Source of the DNA: Flavobacterium silvisoli
Lineage (GTDB): Bacteria; Bacteroidota; Bacteroidia; Flavobacteriales; Flavobacteriaceae
DNA: 64,000 nt
NCBI RefSeq assembly: GCF_004329815.1
Contig: NZ_SJPE01000001.1
Coordinates: 237,732-301,731, forward strand
Direction of reading: 5' to 3'
The stretch's first letter is position 1. Each line of letters starts with the position of its first letter. The notes beneath the pieces are model-generated. The model worked only from the letters and a program-made list of their open reading frames with translations, did not search any database and had not been told where the DNA came from. A program made the position numbers and the translations under genes. Below are positions 32,645 to 40,993 of the stretch, in pieces.

Positions 32645-35464
32645 TTAGAAATTAATGTAAAGATTAACAAAATATGTTCTTCCATAACCGTAGAAATATT
32701 TTGATCCAAATGAAGGTGTACCGTTGGCATTGTCAGCCTGGTATTCTGTAAAATTGGCTTTTCTGGATTGTTCGAATCCTCCCGTTTTATATTTAACATC
32801 AAAGACGTTATTTACACTGGCAAAGAATCCAAAAGTATCGTTACCAACTTTCCAAGATTTTCCTCCTACTAAGTTAACCAAAGTAACCGGATCAAACTTC
32901 TCTTGTTTTAGAGCTTTACGAACCGCATCAACTGTTCCTCCGTCATATCCGATATCGTTTGCTGTATCTTCGACTACAAAGTTTTTCGTTCTCAATATAC
33001 TGGAAACATCAATATAACTATCAGCTAAATAATTGGCATTAGCACCTATCCACCAGAATTTAGGGTCTCTGTACTCCAGTCCAATAGAGTATGCCTGTTG
33101 AGGCATACCCGATTGGCGGTATCCTTTTAAATAAGTTTTACCGAAATCCGTGAGCGGATTAGTATTTGTAGGAGATGCTTGTGCATCATCATTAACTTTC
33201 AAATTAGGATTATTGTCAAATTTGTATTCCCCGTAAGCAGCTGAACCACTAACTTTGATAGTTGAAGTTAATTGATATTCAAAACCAAATTCTCCACCTA
33301 TATTTTTCTTGTTGATACCGGTAACAATCTCACTGATGAATGAATCTTCATTTCCGGATCCTACCGCTACCTCATCAAATAAACCTTCTCCGTAAAAGAA
33401 AGAAATCTCACTAGCATTTAAAATTTTGCTGTAATATCCGGTAAGTCTTGCTTTAAATTTTGGAGCTTTGATGATGTAACTAGCATCAGCACCAATCACA
33501 GATTCGCTTTTAATATCAGGTGTAGTATTGTTATTGATACGAGCATTCGCAAACACATTTCTCATGCTTGGTGCCTTTGTCATGTATACTCCATTGAAAT
33601 CAAAGAAATTACGACCATTAACTTTATATGTTAATCCTCCTTTGAAACCAAAGTTTTCAAAAATCATTTTTTGACTCTTACCATAAGAGTTGCTGGCATA
33701 AATACCATTTTTATATAACCCGTCTCTTTGGTATTGTGATCTTGAAAAAGATTCTGCTAAATAGAAATCAACTTTTTTGTAACTGAATTTAAATTGGGTG
33801 AAACCGTCAAAAGTTGTAGCCAATAAATTGTAGTTATAACCGTAAGTACCGTTTACTTTTACCTCTCGGTTTGGATTATTTAAATCAGATTGACTCGCAT
33901 CTCCTGAGTAAAAAGGATCTATATCCAAAAAGTACTCACCGCCCAATAAATCAGTAAGTTTTTGATAATTGTGCGAGGTTAATTTTCTGAAGTTCACTCC
34001 AGCATTCAACGATATTTTGTCAGACAGCCTTGAATTAATTATGGAATTAGCATTCCATTGTTTATCGTCCGTTCTGTCCTCATAAAGCGCATAAACACTT
34101 TTACCCATATTAACACTCGATGTGTTTGCTAAATACATTGCATTCCAATCAATTTGTCCGTCATTTAGGAACTTAGTTCTGGCAGCATCAGCCTCGGGAT
34201 TGGTTACAATTGGATTTCCCTGGTCGTCAAACCCATTAACATAAGAATCCGGAGAGTTCAGGAAGTAACTTGGTAAATACTTGTAATAGGTTGGATCGGG
34301 ATTGTTAGCTAACTGATAATCTAACCTACTGTTTCCAACGTGTCCTACTTGGTATGAAACACTAGTGTTTAAATTGGTATTGTTGTTGATTTTCCAATAG
34401 TGCGTAAGGATATTGATTGGCTCTTCAACTTCTTTGTCTCTTGAGTTTCTTTTTCTTCCGTTTTGCCATCCCCAGTAAGAGTTGTATTTGAAACCTTTAA
34501 GGTCATTAACTTCATTGGTGTTCGGAGAGCTTTTTCCTCTTCTGTTTTGTGCAAAGATAGAAGTAAAACCAATAGAGTGATGATCATTAAATTTTTTTTC
34601 AACACTGGCAAACAATGAATTAGCACTGTAATCGGTTCCTTCAAAATATCCCTCCTGAGCCCATCTTCTTGATGCTGAAATTACAAAAGCCCATCCGTCA
34701 GTATTCATCCCTGAAGCGTAAGTACCCATGGTTCTCCAACTGTAGTTAGTATTGGTTCCTGAAAAAGACACACGACTACCTCTTCTGTAAATGGAAGCTC
34801 TGGTATTGATTTCCTGAGTTCCTAAAATCCCTCCGAAAGTATAATCAGATGGTGTAGAACCCGAAGTAAACTCTTGGTTTCTGGTAGCATCATTTAGTCC
34901 GCCCCAGTTACTGAACTGTGGTCTACCATCGTAAATTTTATTCATTACGATACCATTAATCATAGTGGTACCATACTCGTTATCTAAACCTCTTATTCTA
35001 AATCGGGCTTGCCCCCAGTTGAAGGCTGCAGTTTGTTGAAAAACATCTCTAGAGGCTTGCAATAATCCTGAAGTACTTTCAGAACCACTATTATCATCGC
35101 CTAAATCGTTCTCGGTAATTGTAATCAAACTCAATTGTTGTTCCGAAGTAATATCTTCGTCCATAACAATGATACCTAAATCTAAGATTTTTCCTGCAAT
35201 TACATCGATAGAAAGCAACTGATCTTTGTAACCCGCGCTCTTAATTTGTAATAATTGACTGCCGACCGTTACCTCTTTAAATGTAAAAACACCACTTACG
35301 TCAGTTAACATCGACAAGTTGGTGTTTTGAATAGAAGCAACTACATTTTGTAATGGTTTTTGTGTTTTTGAATCTAATACTTTACCAGTAAAACCGGTAT
35401 TGTTTTGAGCAAAAACAAAAAATACTTGCATTACAAATAAAGTACTAATAACAAGTTTTTTCAT
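32645..35464 (-). CDS. TonB-dependent receptor
   Basis: The 939-residue protein starts at the ATG at 35464 (an upstream in-frame start at 35497 would bury the signal peptide). After the signal peptide (ending VFAQ) comes a CarboxypepD_reg-like domain (FTGKVLDSKTQKPLQNVVAS), then a plug domain with FRIRGLDNEYGTTMINGIV and a 22-strand-type barrel that ends with an aromatic residue (YINF). It imports a substrate across the outer membrane using TonB energy. With two surface lipoproteins downstream and an exported nuclease/phosphatase divergent, it may take up nucleotide- or phosphate-containing compounds; this is context inference only. Confidence 0.92.
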   Translation of the reverse strand: MKKLVISTLFVMQVFFVFAQNNTGFTGKVLDSKTQKPLQNVVASIQNTNLSMLTDVSGVFTFKEVTVGSQLLQIKSAGYKDQLLSIDVIAGKILDLGIIVMDEDITSEQQLSLITITENDLGDDNSGSESTSGLLQASRDVFQQTAAFNWGQARFRIRGLDNEYGTTMINGIVMNKIYDGRPQFSNWGGLNDATRNQEFTSGSTPSDYTFGGILGTQEINTRASIYRRGSRVSFSGTNTNYSWRTMGTYASGMNTDGWAFVISASRRWAQEGYFEGTDYSANSLFASVEKKFNDHHSIGFTSIFAQNRRGKSSPNTNEVNDLKGFKYNSYWGWQNGRKRNSRDKEVEEPINILTHYWKINNNTNLNTSVSYQVGHVGNSRLDYQLANNPDPTYYKYLPSYFLNSPDSYVNGFDDQGNPIVTNPEADAARTKFLNDGQIDWNAMYLANTSSVNMGKSVYALYEDRTDDKQWNANSIINSRLSDKISLNAGVNFRKLTSHNYQKLTDLLGGEYFLDIDPFYSGDASQSDLNNPNREVKVNGTYGYNYNLLATTFDGFTQFKFSYKKVDFYLAESFSRSQYQRDGLYKNGIYASNSYGKSQKMIFENFGFKGGLTYKVNGRNFFDFNGVYMTKAPSMRNVFANARINNNTTPDIKSESVIGADASYIIKAPKFKARLTGYYSKILNASEISFFYGEGLFDEVAVGSGNEDSFISEIVTGINKKNIGGEFGFEYQLTSTIKVSGSAAYGEYKFDNNPNLKVNDDAQASPTNTNPLTDFGKTYLKGYRQSGMPQQAYSIGLEYRDPKFWWIGANANYLADSYIDVSSILRTKNFVVEDTANDIGYDGGTVDAVRKALKQEKFDPVTLVNLVGGKSWKVGNDTFGFFASVNNVFDVKYKTGGFEQSRKANFTEYQADNANGTPSFGSKYFYGYGRTYFVNLYINF

Positions 35465-35602
35465 AAATAAAATAAAATTAATTTTTCCTAAAGTCAAGCC
35501 TTAATAAAAACTTAACAGCCGACAAATGTACATCTTTTAATAATATTATATACTTTTGGCGCAAAGTTTGTATAAACTTGATATTAAATTAATATACATT
35601 TT

Positions 35603-36712
35603 ATGAGAATTAAAAAATTAATAGCTCTTTTCTTTGTTTTTTTCGCAATTTACGGAGCAAATGCACAAGCTAAAAAATACGTTGTTCATACGGTAGCTTT
35701 CTATAATCTGGAAAACTTATTTGATACCATCAACGGACCAAATAATGACGAAGAATGGCTCCCAAATGGCGTTCAAAACTGGACCTCTGCAAAATACCGT
35801 CAAAAACTGCACAACCTTGCCACCGTTTTATCGCAAATCGGAACCAACGACCAACAAAAAGAAGCGCCGGTAATTATTGGTGGTGCCGAAATTGAAAACA
35901 GAGGCGTTTTAGAAGATTTAGTTAAAGAACCCGAAATGCTGGCACACGACTACGGAATTGTACATTTTGATTCTCCCGATAAAAGAGGGATTGATGTAGG
36001 TTTCTTATACCAAAAGAAACATTTCAAACCAACCAGTTATAAAAACATTCCGCTCTTAATCTACAAAAACCAACTGGATCAAACTGCCAAAAGAAAACAC
36101 GCTACTGATGATGCGTCTGATGACAAATCTGAGGTAGAAGCCAATTCAGAAAGAGTATATACCCGTGACATCCTTTTAGTAACCGGTTTGTTGGACGGAG
36201 AAGAAATCAACATCATGGTCAACCACTGGCCATCGCGTTCAGGAGGTGAAAAGAAAAGCTCCCCTTTCCGTGAAGCCGCCGGCAGATTGAATCGCAAAAT
36301 CATGGATTCCATCTACAAAATCAACCCCAATGCCAAAATCATTACCATGGGCGACTTGAACGACGGCACTTATAACAAAAGTGTGAAAGAAGGTGTAGGC
36401 GCCAAGCGCAAACAAGAAGAAGTCCAAAAATTTGGGGTTTACAATCCGTTTGAAGAAATGTTCTACAAAGGAAATGCTACGTTATTTTACCGTGATGCCG
36501 GCGATATTTTCGACCAAATCATGGTTTCGGAAACCTTGATTCAAAAAGACTATTCTTCTTTCCGCTACTGGAAAGCCGGAATTTGGAATAAACCTTTCAT
36601 GATACAAACCACCGGTCAATACAAAGGGTATCCGCTGCGACACAGCATGAACGAAGTAGGCTACAGTGACCACTTCCCGTCCTATATTTACCTGATTAAA
36701 GAAGTCAAATAA
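35603..36712 (+). CDS. Exported endonuclease/exonuclease/phosphatase family protein
   Basis: The 369-residue protein has a signal peptide (LIALFFVFFAIYGANAQA) and an EEP-fold domain: FYNLENLFDTING near the start, GGAEIENRGVLEDLV, GIDVGFLYQK, NIMVNHWPSRSGG, TMGDLNDG and SDHFPSYIY at the end. These supply the metal ligand, catalytic His and Asp residues of the family. It probably hydrolyses phosphodiesters of nucleic acids or lipids outside the cytoplasm. It is divergent from the TonB-dependent receptor and has a TACTTTTG box at 35551-35558. A terminator follows. Confidence 0.88.
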   Translation: MRIKKLIALFFVFFAIYGANAQAKKYVVHTVAFYNLENLFDTINGPNNDEEWLPNGVQNWTSAKYRQKLHNLATVLSQIGTNDQQKEAPVIIGGAEIENRGVLEDLVKEPEMLAHDYGIVHFDSPDKRGIDVGFLYQKKHFKPTSYKNIPLLIYKNQLDQTAKRKHATDDASDDKSEVEANSERVYTRDILLVTGLLDGEEINIMVNHWPSRSGGEKKSSPFREAAGRLNRKIMDSIYKINPNAKIITMGDLNDGTYNKSVKEGVGAKRKQEEVQKFGVYNPFEEMFYKGNATLFYRDAGDIFDQIMVSETLIQKDYSSFRYWKAGIWNKPFMIQTTGQYKGYPLRHSMNEVGYSDHFPSYIYLIKEVK

Positions 36713-36718
36713 TATTTT

Positions 36719-36746
36719 AAAGTCCCGAAGATTTCGGGACTTTTTT
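36719..36746 (+). terminator. Terminator of the endonuclease/phosphatase gene
   Basis: An 11-bp stem AAAGTCCCGAA/TTCGGGACTTT with a 3-base loop and a T run, 7 bases after the stop. Confidence 0.92.
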
Positions 36747-36772
36747 ATTTTTTATCTTTACCTAAAAAAACT

Positions 36773-37309
36773 ATGGCCATTCCTGCACCCTTCAATCTCA
36801 ACCAATGGATCGATGAAAACCGCCACCTGCTAAAACCGCCGGTCGGCAACAAAAATATCTATGTCGACTCCGAAGATTACATCGTCATGATTGTGGCCGG
36901 TCCCAATGCCCGCAAAGATTACCATTACAACGAAACCGAAGAATTATTCTATCAACTCGAAGGCGACATTACCGTTTATATACAGGACAATGGCGAAAAA
37001 CGCGCTATGAAACTCTCTGCCGGCGACATGTACCTCCACCCGGCCAAAGTACCGCATTCGCCCAACCGAAGCGAAAATTCCATCGGATTGGTTATCGAAC
37101 GCAAACGCCACGACGCCGGAGGCAAAGACGGTTTACTCTGGTTTTGCGACAACTGCAACCACAAACTGCACGAAGTCTACTTTCCGCTCACCGATATCGA
37201 AAAGGATTTCCTCCAGCATTTCACCCATTTTTACGGTTCCGAAGCCCTGCGAACCTGTGAAAAATGTGGCACCATCATGCCAACCGACCCGAGATTTGTA
37301 GCCCAATAA
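36773..37309 (+). CDS. haaO: 3-hydroxyanthranilate 3,4-dioxygenase
   Basis: The 178-residue cupin has Arg47, iron ligands His51, Glu57 and His95 (YHYNETEELFYQLEG and PAKVPHSPNR), and a C-terminal rubredoxin-like second metal site with Cys125, Cys128, Cys162 and Cys165. This matches bacterial HAO. It opens the ring of 3-hydroxyanthranilate to 2-amino-3-carboxymuconate semialdehyde in the kynurenine pathway, leading to quinolinate/NAD or to full tryptophan degradation. No other kynurenine gene is in the window; an ALDH follows but appears to be ALDH7. Confidence 0.95.
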   Translation: MAIPAPFNLNQWIDENRHLLKPPVGNKNIYVDSEDYIVMIVAGPNARKDYHYNETEELFYQLEGDITVYIQDNGEKRAMKLSAGDMYLHPAKVPHSPNRSENSIGLVIERKRHDAGGKDGLLWFCDNCNHKLHEVYFPLTDIEKDFLQHFTHFYGSEALRTCEKCGTIMPTDPRFVAQ

Positions 37310-37314
37310 TTTCT

Positions 37315-37393
37315 GGGAGCGGTTTCCGGCTATCCACTCTATCTTTTTAGGATGTGGCCATCCTAAAAAGGATGCCGTTCCTATCCGGGCTAG
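37315..37393. repeat. REP-like intergenic repeat, copy 2
   Basis: After GGGAGCGGTTTCCGGCTATC the element has a long hairpin, CTTTTTAGGATG with CATCCTAAAAAG (12 bp, TGGC loop, 37343-37370), and then GGATGCCGTTCC and TATCCGGGCTAGG. It resembles abundant intergenic repeats I know from Flavobacterium genomes. It lies between haaO and the ALDH promoter. Confidence 0.6.
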
Positions 37394-37465
37394 GTGATTA
37401 ATTATTCAAAATAAACCGTTACTTTTGCAGTCAACATTTTAAAAACAAACAAAATAAATAGTACA

Positions 37466-39019
37466 ATGGCAACAATTGCACAACAATTCGGTATGACCGA
37501 AGCCTTAGAAATACTAGGCATAAAAGCCATCAACGAAGGAACCTCCACCGGAAACAACCATTTTTCTAACGGAGAAATCATCGAAAGTTACTCCCCGGTA
37601 GACGGACAACTCATCGGAAAAGTAAAAACCACCACTGCCGAAGATTACGAAAAAGTAATGCAAACGGCCAGCGAAGCCTTCAAAACTTTCCGTTTGATGC
37701 CGGCTCCCAAACGCGGAGAAATCGTGCGTCAGTTTGGTGAAAAATTAAGAAAATACAAAGAACCACTAGGAAAATTGGTTTCGTACGAAATGGGGAAATC
37801 CCTTCAGGAAGGCTACGGAGAAGTTCAGGAAATGATAGACATCTGTGATTTTGCTGTTGGTTTATCACGTCAATTACACGGGTTGACCATGCACTCCGAG
37901 CGTCCGGGACACCGCATGTACGAGCAATACCATCCGCTGGGCATTGTCGGCATCATTTCGGCCTTCAACTTCCCGGTAGCCGTTTGGTCTTGGAATACCG
38001 CTTTGGCTTGGATTTGTGGCGACGTTTGCGTTTGGAAACCGTCTGAAAAAACGCCTCTATGCGGCATCGCTTGTCAAAATATCATTGCCGAAGTATTAAA
38101 AGAAAACAACCTTCCGGAAGGCATCTCTTGTTTGATCAACGGCGATTATAAAGTGGGTGAAATGATGACGCACGATAAACGTGTGCCTTTGGTTTCGGCT
38201 ACCGGTTCGACCCGTATGGGTAAAATTGTAGCGCAGGCTTGTGCCGCTCGTTTAGGAAACTCTTTATTAGAATTAGGCGGAAACAACGCTATCATTGTAA
38301 CTCCGGATGCTGATATTAAAATGACCGTTATCGGTGCGGTATTTGGCGCCGTAGGAACTGCCGGACAACGTTGTACCTCAACCCGCCGATTAATCATCCA
38401 CGAAAGTATTTACGATAAAGTACGCGATGCGTTAGTGAGTGCTTACGGGCAATTGAGAATCGGAAATCCGTTAGACCAAAACAACCATGTGGGGCCGTTA
38501 ATCGATACCCATGCCGTTGAAATGTACAACAAAGCTTTAGAAAAAGTAGTGGCTGAAGGCGGTAAAATTTTAGTAGAAGGTGGCGTACTCTCGGGCGCAG
38601 GCTACGAAAGCGGTTGTTATGTAAAACCGGCCATTGCCGAAGCTCAAAATCACTTCGAAATTGTGCAACACGAAACCTTTGCTCCGGTATTGTATTTGTT
38701 GAAATATTCGGGCGATGTGACCAACGCTATTGAAATTCAAAATGGCGTGGCACAAGGATTGTCTTCTGCCATCATGACCAACAACCTCAGAGAAGCTGAA
38801 ACGTTCTTATCACACGCCGGTTCGGATTGTGGTATTGCCAACGTCAACATCGGAACATCGGGTGCTGAAATAGGCGGTGCTTTTGGTGGCGAAAAAGAAA
38901 CCGGGGGTGGCCGCGAATCAGGTTCTGACGCTTGGAAAGTGTATATGAGAAGACAAACCAACACCATCAATTACACGACCAGTTTGCCATTGGCACAGGG
39001 AATCAAATTTGATTTATAG
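37466..39019 (+). CDS. Aldehyde dehydrogenase, ALDH7 (antiquitin/AMADH-like) family
   Basis: The 517-residue enzyme has the ALDH7-type GIVGIISAFNFPVAVWSWN segment, NAD site ATGSTRMGK, catalytic Glu in LELGGNNAI and catalytic Cys in GTAGQRCTSTRR. ALDH7 members oxidise alpha-aminoadipic semialdehyde (piperideine-6-carboxylate) in lysine catabolism. The substrate here cannot be fixed from sequence. A TACTTTTG box at 37420-37427 lies 38 bases before the ATG, so it probably has its own promoter rather than sharing one with haaO. A terminator follows. Confidence 0.9.
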   Translation: MATIAQQFGMTEALEILGIKAINEGTSTGNNHFSNGEIIESYSPVDGQLIGKVKTTTAEDYEKVMQTASEAFKTFRLMPAPKRGEIVRQFGEKLRKYKEPLGKLVSYEMGKSLQEGYGEVQEMIDICDFAVGLSRQLHGLTMHSERPGHRMYEQYHPLGIVGIISAFNFPVAVWSWNTALAWICGDVCVWKPSEKTPLCGIACQNIIAEVLKENNLPEGISCLINGDYKVGEMMTHDKRVPLVSATGSTRMGKIVAQACAARLGNSLLELGGNNAIIVTPDADIKMTVIGAVFGAVGTAGQRCTSTRRLIIHESIYDKVRDALVSAYGQLRIGNPLDQNNHVGPLIDTHAVEMYNKALEKVVAEGGKILVEGGVLSGAGYESGCYVKPAIAEAQNHFEIVQHETFAPVLYLLKYSGDVTNAIEIQNGVAQGLSSAIMTNNLREAETFLSHAGSDCGIANVNIGTSGAEIGGAFGGEKETGGGRESGSDAWKVYMRRQTNTINYTTSLPLAQGIKFDL

Positions 39020-39049
39020 TCTTAAAGAAGAGACTAAAAGATAATAGAC

Positions 39050-39081
39050 AAAAAAGTCCCGGAAATTCCGGGACTTTTTTT
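39050..39081. terminator. Bidirectional terminator between ALDH and phnA
   Basis: A stem AAAAAGTCCCGG/CCGGGACTTTTT with flanking A and T runs lies between convergent genes. Confidence 0.9.
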
Positions 39082-39098
39082 ATAACATGAGGTTGACG

Positions 39099-39674
39099 TT
39101 ATTTGGTTTTCTTGACATACTGTGTCAAAATTACAATATGCTGTCCTTCGACACGGCCTTCAATCTGTTCGGCATTGTCCCAAACCAATTTAATGTTGTG
39201 CACAGCCGCTCCTCTTTTGGCGGTAAAATTGGCGCCTTTTACATCCAAATCTTTGATCAGCACCACCGAATCGCCATCAAATAAAAGATTGCCATTCGAG
39301 TCTTTGTGAACAATCTTGCCCTCTTCATCTTCCCCTTCTCCGGTCGCTTTGGCCCATTCTAAGGCGTCTTCATTCAGATACATCATGTCTAACAAATCAT
39401 GATTCTTCAAACGCGCCAACATGCGCCAAGACACAATTTGCACCGGCAGGTTTTCATTCCACATGCTGTCGCTCAATCCTCTCCAATCGTTAGGATTCAT
39501 GGTATCCGGGTTTTCGATTTGATCTCTTAAGGGCTTCGAAATCAAAATGCAGTTTTCGGGTGTGGCTTCGGTTTTAGGAGGTACCAAGTACACTACCAGG
39601 TTTTCTTCACTTCCGCTGATTTCACATTGGGAACCGCTTCGGTCTTTTAATCTTTTTTCGGTTACGATACTCAT
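39099..39674 (-). CDS. PhnA domain protein
   Basis: The 191-residue protein ends with the PhnA C-terminal SH3-like domain: LLFDGDSVVLIKDLDVKGANFTAKRGAAVHNIKLVWD. The N-terminal part contains SQCEISGSEENLVVYLVPP and lacks a clear zinc ribbon. Despite the name, PhnA is not part of the C-P lyase; its role is unresolved (one characterised relative hydrolyses phosphonoacetate, but belongs to a different family). It stands 20 bases downstream of the beta-barrel-like gene. Confidence 0.85.
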   Translation of the reverse strand: MSIVTEKRLKDRSGSQCEISGSEENLVVYLVPPKTEATPENCILISKPLRDQIENPDTMNPNDWRGLSDSMWNENLPVQIVSWRMLARLKNHDLLDMMYLNEDALEWAKATGEGEDEEGKIVHKDSNGNLLFDGDSVVLIKDLDVKGANFTAKRGAAVHNIKLVWDNAEQIEGRVEGQHIVILTQYVKKTK

Positions 39675-39694
39675 TTTATGGCTTTTAGATATTA

Positions 39695-40189
39695 TTACAA
39701 GTTGAAAGAAGCTCCGAAATTAAAAACAAACTGGTTGTTAAAATGTTCAAAGCCTTGGGTGTTGGTGTCATATTTGGCTATGGGCGCTCCTCCTTCGGCG
39801 TAGAGTCCGAAACCATTGGTAAAAAAATACCGAAAGCCCAAATGTCCTCCGAAATTTCGGGTCCCTAAACTCAATCCGGGATAAATGTCCATTTTTTTAT
39901 CCAAACCAAACACATTGCCTATATTGGCATTAAAACGCACTTTGACATCGGCACGGTCCTCAAATTTGGGTTTGACCCCATCTGCCTTATCTACCGAAAG
40001 CAAATAAGAAGCGACAAAACCATAGGACATATTTTCGCCTATCCCAATATCAACCGAAGTGTTGATGCCGGTTCCGTGATCCTGTGAGTTCAAGCCCACT
40101 TGTCCTTTCACATCGCCTTTGCCTTTGTAGGCTTGCGCATTGGCAAAACCCACAACGGCCAAAGCCATTATAATGATTGTTTTTTTCAT
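39695..40189 (-). CDS. Small exported beta-barrel-like protein (DUF6646-like)
   Basis: From the ATG at 40189 the product has 164 residues with a signal peptide (MKKTIIIMALAVVGFANAQ). The mature part alternates polar and hydrophobic residues and ends in an aromatic-rich strand (FVFNFGASFNL), as expected for an outer-membrane beta-barrel of eight strands. An upstream start at 40210 would add seven residues before the signal peptide. It resembles a small family in flavobacteria that I believe is called DUF6646. The function is unknown. Confidence 0.68.
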   Translation of the reverse strand: MKKTIIIMALAVVGFANAQAYKGKGDVKGQVGLNSQDHGTGINTSVDIGIGENMSYGFVASYLLSVDKADGVKPKFEDRADVKVRFNANIGNVFGLDKKMDIYPGLSLGTRNFGGHLGFRYFFTNGFGLYAEGGAPIAKYDTNTQGFEHFNNQFVFNFGASFNL

Positions 40190-40255
40190 TTGTCTTGAAT
40201 TATGATGCAAATATAGAAATTCTAAAATCCTAAATCCTTATTCTAAAATACCAAA

Positions 40256-40993
40256 TCAGTTCCTTCCTTTTTCATTAAAATACAAAACGTTGAGAGGCTC
40301 GCTTTGCCAATATTCTTTCGAATCGACATCCATAATAGTCAGAGGCCCTTTGAAGGCCGCTCCGGTGTCTACATTCCAAATACAGGCTTTTTTTAGGGGA
40401 ACCGTAAGTCCAATGCGAGTCACGGGCGTGTGTCCAATGTAAATTTCGTCGTATAAATTCAGGCGTCGCGGATAGAGCGGACTGTCTTTTGAAATGGAGA
40501 TATCCAACGAGAGTGCCGTTTCCCACAAGGTTCTGTCCCAGTAAAACAACTTCGGAAAATATTCATAATGGATGCCGTTCAGATTGGTAAATCCGGCATG
40601 GATGAACAACCGATTCTTGCTGTCGTGATAGTAGTTTTCGAGGTTCTTTAAAAAACGGATGTGTTCTTGCTTTTTTGCTTTGGAGACGTTTTCATACGCC
40701 AAAACCGTAGCTTCGCCACCGTGATGATACCACATGGTTTGATCGATATGTTGTGTATTTCCCGTGAGCCAATGCAACAGCAACTCGTCGTGATTCCCTC
40801 TAATAAAAATGCATTTTTGCTTGGTATTCAATTCGATTAAAAAATCTAAAACCTGTGGTGATTCGCTCCAGCCGTCTACATAATCTCCCAAAAAAACCAA
40901 GGTGTCTTTGGGGGTTACCCGGGCTCTTTCCATAATTTGATGTAAAGCCCTCAAGCCACCGTGTATGTCTCCGATTACTAATTTTCTAGGCAT
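40256..40993 (-). CDS. Calcineurin-like metallophosphatase
   Basis: The 245-residue protein has the full PPP-type metal motif set: GDIHG at residues 8-12, GDYVDGW and RGNHDELL. GFTNLNG and YIGHTPVTRIG provide the further His ligands. It resembles bis(5'-nucleosyl)-tetraphosphatase or Ser/Thr protein phosphatases. Its start overlaps the end of the AlbA_2 gene by 8 bases, so the two are translationally coupled and probably act together. It is cytoplasmic. Confidence 0.88.
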   Translation of the reverse strand: MPRKLVIGDIHGGLRALHQIMERARVTPKDTLVFLGDYVDGWSESPQVLDFLIELNTKQKCIFIRGNHDELLLHWLTGNTQHIDQTMWYHHGGEATVLAYENVSKAKKQEHIRFLKNLENYYHDSKNRLFIHAGFTNLNGIHYEYFPKLFYWDRTLWETALSLDISISKDSPLYPRRLNLYDEIYIGHTPVTRIGLTVPLKKACIWNVDTGAAFKGPLTIMDVDSKEYWQSEPLNVLYFNEKGRN

